In this document: positions 26,901 to 34,695 of the stretch, in pieces
Position numbering within the stretch: the stretch's first letter is position 1
Layout: each line of letters starts with the position of its first letter
NCBI GenBank assembly: GCA_016722465.1
Contig: JADKJC010000013.1
Span: 1 to 64,000, forward strand
DNA: 64,000 nt
Source: Chitinophagaceae bacterium
GTDB lineage: Bacteria > Bacteroidota > Bacteroidia > Chitinophagales > Chitinophagaceae
Direction of reading: 5' to 3'
The notes under the pieces: model-generated
Told to the model about the DNA's origin: nothing
Database searches by the model: none
The model's input: the letters and a program-made list of their open reading frames with translations, nothing else
Translations under genes and position numbers: made by a program

Positions 26901-27917
26901 CTGGAAATATTATTTGACGGCACAAACAACTTTGCCTGTTCGGGAATTATTAAGCTGAACATTCCTGCAGGCATAACAAACACTTGTGCTGCAATGGCTG
27001 GAAGCAGCTACTGGATTGCTTTATCAGCACAAGGGAAATTGCAGGCTTTTCCACAAACCGTTTGCCTTAGCGTGAATGGAATTGAAATTCAAAATGCAGA
27101 TGTTTCATTTTTAAAGGATATGAATGAATTGCAAGCAAAAAATACTTCAATAGCAGCTAAACCTGTTACACCTGTTACACCAATAGCTGCTGTTGTAAAA
27201 CCACTCAGCTCTCCAAAAGAAATTACTTCTGAAAATACAGTGATGATGAACAGGAGAATTAGTGCCAGGATAAAAACAAAAGACAGGATAGTTACCCGTG
27301 CCGATTTTTATATACTTATAAACAATCAGTTTAATTATATTTTCTATTCTAAAATAACAGACCTGTGCAACTTTGAATTAATCGATAGACCCTGTCAAAC
27401 AGCGCTGAGAATATACCTTGTAAAGAAGGCCGGGGGATATGCTGCACCCAACGCTTTTTTGCCGTTTATAACCCAAGCTGACGAAGATCAAGTAAGGGTA
27501 TTCCTCAATGAAAAGGTATCGCCACTGATCAATTTACAAGTATCCAATTTTGAACCGCAATATGTAAAAGTATGCATTTGGGTTACACTGAAAGGAGGTT
27601 TTGAAAACGAAGAAGGAACAATTAAACTATTAATCAGGAAGGCTCTAAATATTTATTTATCTCCATGGATAAGCAGCGATCAAAAACAGGTAACTATTGA
27701 AACCCCACTTACCGACTCAGGCGTGGCTGATTGTGTACTGGATATTGAAGGTGTAAATGCGGTAAGTAAAGTGAATTTTACAACCTGGGTATTAGAGGAA
27801 GATAACAGTACGAAAATATACGTCGATAATGATGTGAATGTTGTTAAACCAATTTCACCAGCTTACCTATTTGTTTCCGCATTAAATCATTGTATTAAAT
27901 TTAAAAAGGCGGCATGA
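24000..27917 (+). CDS. Large baseplate protein, baseplate-J/Afp11-like
   Basis: 1305 residues. The C-terminal 250 residues contain the baseplate-J type end, with NEKVSPLINLQVSNFEPQYV, LLIRKALNIYLSPW and IEGVNAVSKVNF. The N-terminal 300 residues are helical and aromatic-rich. The middle is long and low in conserved motifs, with a low-complexity linker at about 650-680. Afp11-type proteins form the wedges that open when the baseplate fires. The size is above that of typical phage gp47 proteins but usual for Bacteroidota systems. It overlaps the next gene by 4 bases (ATGA). Confidence 0.8.
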   Translation: MNTISPYNAIDSLYRALVPGRDMIDGRTESDRLWFMAEFASLINFYNNSNNIQGNWKPFLLKDPVILLAYISKTPYAHFYSRYIDTCLAIEAVTNGKFIQAKDILAAYKLLNQLFGRFKDVYEQIGCWAYYMQLSAEDYELNAYITGLIKSTFSPYYWALRAMHTDLFSSLNEIIKTELRVLAEPEYFNNDLWLNNKCNGPWWEMFGLKEKPCFFEPASDQAIDASNYKFCFTTLKKAGDNLFRFFKNAITYSYNDFEKLAGKRSKYPDTTLLRAFVRLLKIHQEQLNGITQKHLDFYYRDILKQSELTGESNSIYIAVAPKAKGSVIKLPAGTAFHVAANNNTKQVFCTMNEEVLHPVTIAGATTLSFISSGGTTGLFQHEIDKVSTTQFTEDGQVKSWRTFGGKYSGTHQSVAMGVAFASPMLFLIDGTRTITLIFTFSSPQGFAVFSNAAFYLSTQKKWLEVPAGNAIQINYLDADNKVITAPPYAGAQVVITLDPAQPSIENFTVNPDGVKSQWPMLKILFSNLVAGTAQAFIQTLAVSVSVGELKSFQLFNDSGAISLKTPYTPFGTTPALNSNFIIGSDEIFSKPISQLSIAIEWSNLPKLPAKSCVPLDDFETYYNSYNQYCTPASTAINAKTTVPPSSIAPVAVKTGIVQTLKNIFKWSKNKFSQILALISKEITVFFSVKSAQPDDVFNNGSFTVGFQLLQDASWNMFSMIPSVGKKMKIFLPYDIANSLFRVDENQLLVDTSAFESVQPPEPVVIIQGDPAIQNAGLTFTDKSASGFMKMTLTGPAQGFGGSLYSKVIAYISTQNAMNITSWSTWFTLCKPTILPPANLPFVPRVSSLTGSYTASVTYDLTSQEGSYPLQCFSYSPFAVYEIYNNTAGSAVKTDQVITAIAGPASRNANGITFFPAFNYNGALLLEFSRLLPGNTINFYFELVRKNTIRNTDSKVDYSYLSESGWQPLEILFDGTNNFACSGIIKLNIPAGITNTCAAMAGSSYWIALSAQGKLQAFPQTVCLSVNGIEIQNADVSFLKDMNELQAKNTSIAAKPVTPVTPIAAVVKPLSSPKEITSENTVMMNRRISARIKTKDRIVTRADFYILINNQFNYIFYSKITDLCNFELIDRPCQTALRIYLVKKAGGYAAPNAFLPFITQADEDQVRVFLNEKVSPLINLQVSNFEPQYVKVCIWVTLKGGFENEEGTIKLLIRKALNIYLSPWISSDQKQVTIETPLTDSGVADCVLDIEGVNAVSKVNFTTWVLEEDNSTKIYVDNDVNVVKPISPAYLFVSALNHCIKFKKAA

Positions 27918-30376
27918 GTAACAGTAATCATTATATCATTGATACGCCATTATCGCCTGGCCAGGATTTTAATGGATTGAAAAATGAGGGCCTTGCATTT
28001 ATCCAGGAACACATGGGTAATGAGTGGACTAACCTTAACCCCAGTGATCCGGGAGTAACTATTTTGGAACAATTGTGCTACGCATTAACCGAGCTGGGTT
28101 ATTGTAATGATTTTGAAATACAGGATATATTAACTAACGACAAAGGCCAGGTAGATATAAAGGACCAGTTTTATCAGCCACAGGAAATACTTACCACAGC
28201 GCCAGTAACACTGAATGACTATCGTAAATATTTAATTGATACAGTAGCCGGGGTTGAAAATGCGATTGTAGTTAAGGAGGAGAATGTTGTTGGTTCAATC
28301 AGTTATGTATATCATACTTACCTGTTGATAGACCCAAAGTATGATAGTGATTCTATTCCCAAGATTTGCCGGGCAGCTCATTTTTATCTTAATAAAAGCA
28401 GGAATCTTGGCGAATTTTTTTCCCTGCCAAAAGCATTGATGCCTGAAAAATTTCTTGTAGCCGGTATTGTTGAAATTGACAAGCAGGCAGATTTGCAAAT
28501 CATCCTGCAACAGATCCAGCAAAATATAAACAATTACATTTTTCCAAAAGTGGTAGCAGAAGGTTATTACAGTTCATCTTCATCCGGCATAGCTGTTGAT
28601 GAAATATTTAATGGACCGCTGCTGAATAACGGGTTCATATTAACTGAATCCCTGGGTACAAAAAAGAATATACTATTGTCAATTGATATGGTTGCTTTAA
28701 TCCGGCAGGTATCAGGTGTCGTTTCAGTGAGCGGTATTGCTTTTTCAAAAGAAGCAGGCATTGTTTCGCAAATATCCTGCAATAATTCAGCTGTTTTATG
28801 GCTTGATATCATGACATCCGTAAAAAGTTCTTTACTTAAAATAACAGTAAATGGAAATGAAGTTGCATCCGTACTAAGGGATATTGCAGCGCCGGCATTA
28901 ATATGGGATCCTGTTGATGAAGTAGGTTTTGTGTATGGGGAAAAGCCAGTTAATACAACTTTGCAAAAGGGAGTATACAGAGATATCAATGCTTACTATT
29001 CTATACAAAACACTTTTCCTGCCGTATTTGCAGTTGGTGCAGATGGCCCGGCTCCAAACGCATCTGATTTCCAGGTGGCACAATCCAGGCAGTTAAAGGG
29101 GTATCTCACTTTAATGGATCAGCTTCTTGCCAACCAGTTCTCACAAATAGCTAATATTAACCGGTTGTTTTCATTTAAAAATTCTCTTACAGGTGCTCCT
29201 GCTGATCTTATTCAATTTATGCATCTTCAAGATCCTTTTGAAAGGGACAAAAACGAGTGCCCGGTTCCATTTATTAATTTTTCACCTGTTTATTTTTACC
29301 AGTCTCTGTATGATATTCCAAACATCCGCCCGCTGTTGAAAGATAACAGAACATATAATTTTAGTGAGGTGCCTGCACCAGACGATGCAACAAATGATAA
29401 AGGCTGGACGGAATATAAACAAGACCCTTACAATGCTTATATGTTTGGCTTGATGAAGATTACAGAAAATGACGAATGCAACCTGGATAGAAGGAATGAT
29501 ATGCTGGACCATCTTTTAGCAAGACATGGGGAATCTCCATTATTGATTGATGAATATATAAATGATGCTTTTTATTCAGGTACTCTTTTACAGGAGAAAG
29601 TGATAATAAAAAGTTTGTACCTCCAGAACTATGACCTGCTTTCTTATAACCGTATAAAAGCATACAATTATCTGGGAGCTGAAAAATTAGGAATTGATAA
29701 GGCCAACAGCAAGGCATTGCCTGATGAAGCAGAAGCAAAAACGACGGCTTTTTTTCCATTAAATAAACTGATCCCAGAAGAATATTCGGTTGATAATATT
29801 ATTAATTCAGGAAAGATCAACCACGTTGAGAAACTTACGGGAGTCGACTTTATAAATTATTCTTCTGTTGAATTAAAGCTGTCGATGCTTTTTGGATTAA
29901 GGCCACTTTACCGGAATTTCATTTCGGATAAAACTGGAAAGATAAAAGAAGAGATTGATCAGGCGGAATGGCTCATTACAAAACGCCGGGGGGTTATTAT
30001 GATTGAAACCGGGTTACTGCTCCAAACCCTTTGGCATGCTGAGGCTGATCTAAACAGGAGTGAAACATATTTGCCAGATAGCTTATTTCAGCAGCAGGTA
30101 TTATTCATTTTCCCCGGGTATATCTCAACGTTTAAAACACAGGAATTTAACAGCAGGTTGAACTTGTTTTTTCAGAATGAAATACCTGTAACAGTCAACT
30201 ACGCAGTTTATACAATTGATGATTGTTTCATATTTCAGGCGGTGATTGATGCCTTTATCCGGTGGCATGATGATATAAGGTACTGCGATAATGAAAACGC
30301 AGGGCAATACCAGCGATATGCTGAGGACTTAATAAAGAAATTAATAATGGCACTATCATTTCTTCCAAAAAAATGA
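27914..30376 (+). CDS. Large baseplate protein, Afp12-like
   Basis: 820 residues. The N-terminal region, WTNLNPSDPGVTILEQLCYA at about 38-57, is the DPG-x-T-L-E-x-x-x-Y-x-L-T-E pattern seen at the start of wedge proteins of the baseplate-J/gp6-gp7 group. The rest is rich in aromatic residues and ends in a helical region. It pairs with the 1305-residue protein to make the wedge heterodimer by analogy with Afp11/Afp12. Both ends are coupled by 4-base ATGA overlaps with the neighbours. Confidence 0.8.
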   Translation: MSNSNHYIIDTPLSPGQDFNGLKNEGLAFIQEHMGNEWTNLNPSDPGVTILEQLCYALTELGYCNDFEIQDILTNDKGQVDIKDQFYQPQEILTTAPVTLNDYRKYLIDTVAGVENAIVVKEENVVGSISYVYHTYLLIDPKYDSDSIPKICRAAHFYLNKSRNLGEFFSLPKALMPEKFLVAGIVEIDKQADLQIILQQIQQNINNYIFPKVVAEGYYSSSSSGIAVDEIFNGPLLNNGFILTESLGTKKNILLSIDMVALIRQVSGVVSVSGIAFSKEAGIVSQISCNNSAVLWLDIMTSVKSSLLKITVNGNEVASVLRDIAAPALIWDPVDEVGFVYGEKPVNTTLQKGVYRDINAYYSIQNTFPAVFAVGADGPAPNASDFQVAQSRQLKGYLTLMDQLLANQFSQIANINRLFSFKNSLTGAPADLIQFMHLQDPFERDKNECPVPFINFSPVYFYQSLYDIPNIRPLLKDNRTYNFSEVPAPDDATNDKGWTEYKQDPYNAYMFGLMKITENDECNLDRRNDMLDHLLARHGESPLLIDEYINDAFYSGTLLQEKVIIKSLYLQNYDLLSYNRIKAYNYLGAEKLGIDKANSKALPDEAEAKTTAFFPLNKLIPEEYSVDNIINSGKINHVEKLTGVDFINYSSVELKLSMLFGLRPLYRNFISDKTGKIKEEIDQAEWLITKRRGVIMIETGLLLQTLWHAEADLNRSETYLPDSLFQQQVLFIFPGYISTFKTQEFNSRLNLFFQNEIPVTVNYAVYTIDDCFIFQAVIDAFIRWHDDIRYCDNENAGQYQRYAEDLIKKLIMALSFLPKK

Positions 30377-33300
30377 TAAATACTAACACACATATTATCT
30401 CAAAGGTTGGCTGGAAAACTTCTTTTAGCAATAAAGAAAATGCCGGTGAACTCCAGCAAAGATTGAGTGCCTGGAGCAGGTTTCAAATGCCACGGTATAT
30501 TAACACGGTGTTTGATGAAATGTGCCCGCCTAGCCAGACGTGGGCTATCAACACCCTTGAATTAAATCTTGGAGTAATTGAGTATAATAATCTTGAAACA
30601 GAGCTCTCTGCCAGGCTTGTGAATCTTTTGCATGAAAAACTTACCGATATTATTTTTTACGCAGATAAGCTGGGGTCAGGAAATATCACCATTACAGATC
30701 AGCTCACTTCCGAATTTCACCTGGTTGAGGCTTTCCTGCTTAACGGAATGATGCCGTGGAGTTATAAAATAGCTCAAGGATCTGTTGATAAATTACTCGA
30801 AAATCAGTTAAAATTCAACCGGCAAAATATCATAGGACTGATAAGAAAATCAGGTACAGATGAAAATGTGCGGACAAGAATCGCATGGCAGTTCAGCAAC
30901 AGTATTGTTCACAAAATAATAGAAGAATTGGAGCCATCTTCCCATTCTGAAATAGGTCGTTTTTCTGATGAATTAACTAACCTGCAGCAAAGAGAAGGCA
31001 TTGTAAAATCGGGCAGATCAGATTTTAAGAAAAACCTTTTGTTGTGGACGCTTACATACTTGCTGGTGGAAAGAGGAACATTTTTTAACAAGCTGGCTTT
31101 TATTAAAAGTAGCCTCAAGCAAATGGCAGATCACTATAATATCCGCCATAAGGAACTGCTGCAACTAATTGAAATTGCTGTTGAAAAACAGGAAGCAAGC
31201 GGCATGATAAAATTTAACTTCTTAAAAATACTTCAAATACTTTCAAAAGAAAGTAAAGAAATAAAGATAATGATCACAAATGATAACATCTTTATTGATT
31301 ACTGGGCTAAGTTGAAAACTCTTTTCAAGCATTCATCTCAACGCAGATCGGGCAAGGAAAAAAAGGAGTTGAATGAACTGATCGTAAATCTTTATCAGGA
31401 AGACCCATCAAGATTTTTATCTCTTTTGCAATCGCCTGGTGAACCGGGCAGTTGGTGGACAAATCTATTAAAGGATATTTCAGTAGCTTCAGTGCAGGTA
31501 ATGTTCACTTCAGTTAACCCCGCAAACGCTGCTGTATTGATTCAGGTAATTGATGTGCTGCATGGAGCTGCAAAATTGCAAAACCTTGGTATTGACAGGA
31601 AAATATTGTTACATGCGGGCCTGCAATTTCTTCTCAACCATCGTAATGCTACTTTTTCTAACAGTGAATTTACCCGGCATGTCATAAACGATATTGGCAG
31701 GATAAAAGGAATTCCACAGGCAAAACTTTACACTTTGTTTTCTATTTCACTATTGCAGGCATCTTTGAGAAATGAAGTTGCAAGTGAAGTATATGACGGG
31801 CTGGCTAATAGCTCCAGGTCAGCGTTGAGTCATACAGGCACTGTGGCATTTAGAGATCAGCTGCACGAACTTTTTGGTAAAATAAAGTACAGTGATGTGA
31901 TCTCCATTGTGGCATTTAAAGAAACATTGCACTGCAGTTTGCATTTTAACCCACATGCTTTTATGGATTCGCTGTTGTCGTATCCTGATAAGAAATTGCT
32001 GGAAACAATTATTCTGCCTGAACTAAGTGTTGATGAAATAAATATTTTGCTTAAAAGATATGAAAACGAAAAGAGCCGGTTGTTTTTATTTTTTATAAAA
32101 ATGCTGAATGAAGCAGAAGGGAACAAGCACAGCAGTATTCAGCAATTATTAAATGAAGCACTGCCAGAATTTGCAATAAGTGCCATATTGTTTCACCCTC
32201 AGCTCTCACCTAAGAAATTTATTCAACACATATTAAAAGATGTTGTTTTCAAATTTAATGCTGAGTTATTAGCAGAGTTTTACCTGGTTTTAGAACCACT
32301 GGCAAAACAGAAGAATGAAAAGTTACCCCTGCTTGGAGATGCATTGAAACCGCTGATTGCTTCAGGCTATCTCAAAAACAGGTACAGGTTTAAACCACCC
32401 GTTGTAAGCAGGCTTATCAAGTGTGCTGCTGTGCCTGCAAAAAAAAACCTGGAGTTGCTGGCGAGTAATTACAATGATGCTTACGTCAGTAATTTATTTG
32501 ACAGGAATAGTGAGTCCGCAAGGCACTTGCTTGATCATCTTTTTAAAAATGGAAGCAGCCTGATGGATAAATTGGTAAAGGAATATTACTCTTTGCTGAA
32601 ACAGGATGACTCAGTTGCATCAATAGTTACAGAAAACCAGTTACGAAAATTGCTTTGGGAAGCACTGGTGAAGTCATGCAATCATAGCATTGGCCCGGCT
32701 CAAATCCGCCGAACTTTTGCAATAGCAGTTTCGTCTCACTATCAGCTGAAAAATAGTGCTGTAAAAGAAGAGATCAGCAAACATTTTGAAATTATACCGG
32801 GTCGCTTAATTGGGCAGCAGGATGATGGTAATATGGAACAAGATGAGCTGTTCAACCTTGTTGGAAAAGCTATGTTGTCAAATGTTCATGCTGTTAAATA
32901 TAAAAGGGAAACATATGAACTGGAATTTCTCATTTCATCTTTAATAAAGAAAACCCCCGGGAGATTTAGAAAGCTGATATCAGGTAGTAGAAGCCTGCAA
33001 AAAAGCATTGCACAGATAAGGGTGGGAATAGCTTTCGGCGAATTTAGTTTATGGATTATGAGCGATCTGGAAAATGAAAGTAGTGTTGCAATGACCCAAC
33101 TTCATTTGCTTCATGATTTATCTGAGTCGCTGTTACAGGAACAGATGTCGAGTGAAATCGAAGGTCAGTTTTGGAATATAGCTGGTGAAATCATTGGAAA
33201 AAAAGCAAACCCTGTTGCCAGTGTGGAAAAATTAGCGTTGGCAGTATTTGATCAATTTAAGCTAAACTCCCGGGGTACGCCTTCTTACATGGCAGCACAA

Positions 33301-34563
33301 ATTAACAGGATGGATTTTCGCCAGGATTCAGTGTTGTTAAAAGCGATATACCAAACCTTTCCTGCCGTGATACCACTTACAAAAACAAAAGAAGGAAATC
33401 AGCCCACAGGGCTTACAGAAATAGCCCGCAAAGGATTATTGAATGAACTGACTACTCAATTAATCGCAACTATGCAGGTGCCACCCTGGTATAAGCCTCG
33501 TATAAATGTATCAGCAGAAAAATTATTGATGCAGGTAATGGAACATTATCCTTACAAAAGCCTCATGATATTGCGCCAGGCTAATTTGAATATGAAACAA
33601 ATAGAATGGTTGAATAATAAAATAGGGTTCAATTTCTTTACGAAGGCTCTGAAAATTGTTGAAAAGGCACTGCAGCCGAAACTGCATGCCCTTGAAGAAT
33701 TTTACAAAACATTAGGAAGGCTGGATATACGGGGTGTCTCGTCAAAAGATTTGGAGGCGATCCTGTTCAAAAAAGTGATTACTGCCTTTCATAATAACAA
33801 CTGGAGAATAGTGTCAGCAGAATCAATGTTAAATGAATTGCTGTGGGAACTTACTATTATGTACGGCATATCAAAAGAGCGTTTTGTTGAGGATGTAAAT
33901 ATACAGCGGGCATTGTTTCCGGCTTCGTTGCAGGCTGCATTTTCTATGCTTTTCAGCAACTTTAATTCTACTGCAGGTATAAGGAAAAAACAGGATGTTA
34001 TTTTAGGTAACAGAATGCAAACTACGGGCATTAAAAATAATAATGCGTTGGCGGAGCATGAATGCATAATCATAAAGAACGCAGGCATTGTAATATTGAA
34101 TAATTATATACCACTATTGTTTGAACGTTTGGGAATTGTAGCTGGTAACAGATTTGTTGAACCGGAAGCACAAACTGATGCAGTACATTATCTGCAGTAT
34201 CTCGTTACAGGTCTCACACAAACAGAAGAATTCCTGCTGCCATTAAATAAAATTCTTTGTGGTTTGCCACTGCATGTTCCTGTAAAAAGCGGAGTTGAAA
34301 TTTTTGCCGAACATAAAGTATTGATGGATGGGCTCATCAAAGCAGCCATTAACTACTGGCCGGTTATTGGCAACACTTCATTGAATGGCTTTAGGGGAAA
34401 CTGGCTGGTACGTGACGGGCAGTTAAAAGAATCAGATGAATACTGGCAGTTGCTGGTTGATAAAAAATCTTATGATGTACTCATTGGAAAATTACCCTTT
34501 TCTTTTTCTGTAATAAAGTTTCCGTGGATGAGTAAACCGCTGAAAGTTACATGGCCGTATTAA
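30373..34563 (+). CDS. Tape measure protein of the injection system (Afp14-like)
   Basis: 1396 residues. The N-terminus, HIISKVGWKTSFSNKENAGE then CPPSQTWAINTLELNLGVIE, is the conserved opening of the contractile injection system tape-measure family in Bacteroidota. The remainder is mostly helical with weak repeats of about 100-150 residues. The family sets tube length, so the size of this protein predicts a rather long particle if the rule of one residue to a fixed length holds. It is coupled to the gene before and followed by 132 non-coding bases. Confidence 0.85.
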   Translation: MINTNTHIISKVGWKTSFSNKENAGELQQRLSAWSRFQMPRYINTVFDEMCPPSQTWAINTLELNLGVIEYNNLETELSARLVNLLHEKLTDIIFYADKLGSGNITITDQLTSEFHLVEAFLLNGMMPWSYKIAQGSVDKLLENQLKFNRQNIIGLIRKSGTDENVRTRIAWQFSNSIVHKIIEELEPSSHSEIGRFSDELTNLQQREGIVKSGRSDFKKNLLLWTLTYLLVERGTFFNKLAFIKSSLKQMADHYNIRHKELLQLIEIAVEKQEASGMIKFNFLKILQILSKESKEIKIMITNDNIFIDYWAKLKTLFKHSSQRRSGKEKKELNELIVNLYQEDPSRFLSLLQSPGEPGSWWTNLLKDISVASVQVMFTSVNPANAAVLIQVIDVLHGAAKLQNLGIDRKILLHAGLQFLLNHRNATFSNSEFTRHVINDIGRIKGIPQAKLYTLFSISLLQASLRNEVASEVYDGLANSSRSALSHTGTVAFRDQLHELFGKIKYSDVISIVAFKETLHCSLHFNPHAFMDSLLSYPDKKLLETIILPELSVDEINILLKRYENEKSRLFLFFIKMLNEAEGNKHSSIQQLLNEALPEFAISAILFHPQLSPKKFIQHILKDVVFKFNAELLAEFYLVLEPLAKQKNEKLPLLGDALKPLIASGYLKNRYRFKPPVVSRLIKCAAVPAKKNLELLASNYNDAYVSNLFDRNSESARHLLDHLFKNGSSLMDKLVKEYYSLLKQDDSVASIVTENQLRKLLWEALVKSCNHSIGPAQIRRTFAIAVSSHYQLKNSAVKEEISKHFEIIPGRLIGQQDDGNMEQDELFNLVGKAMLSNVHAVKYKRETYELEFLISSLIKKTPGRFRKLISGSRSLQKSIAQIRVGIAFGEFSLWIMSDLENESSVAMTQLHLLHDLSESLLQEQMSSEIEGQFWNIAGEIIGKKANPVASVEKLALAVFDQFKLNSRGTPSYMAAQINRMDFRQDSVLLKAIYQTFPAVIPLTKTKEGNQPTGLTEIARKGLLNELTTQLIATMQVPPWYKPRINVSAEKLLMQVMEHYPYKSLMILRQANLNMKQIEWLNNKIGFNFFTKALKIVEKALQPKLHALEEFYKTLGRLDIRGVSSKDLEAILFKKVITAFHNNNWRIVSAESMLNELLWELTIMYGISKERFVEDVNIQRALFPASLQAAFSMLFSNFNSTAGIRKKQDVILGNRMQTTGIKNNNALAEHECIIIKNAGIVILNNYIPLLFERLGIVAGNRFVEPEAQTDAVHYLQYLVTGLTQTEEFLLPLNKILCGLPLHVPVKSGVEIFAEHKVLMDGLIKAAINYWPVIGNTSLNGFRGNWLVRDGQLKESDEYWQLLVDKKSYDVLIGKLPFSFSVIKFPWMSKPLKVTWPY

Positions 34564-34695
34564 TATTAGTTAACACATAAATAAAAATATATGAATACAA
34601 TAAAAAAAGTAGAACTGTCAGACAGCAGTTGAAGCATAGGGTAGCAGGTTGTATAACTACAACAGTTTTTAATTATAAACTTAAAAAATAAAAAA

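Noticed and set aside
34591..34632. 13-codon frame MNTIKKVELSDSS before the 945-residue gene
   Set aside because: It is too short to support as a gene, with no repeat or processing signal that proves a peptide.
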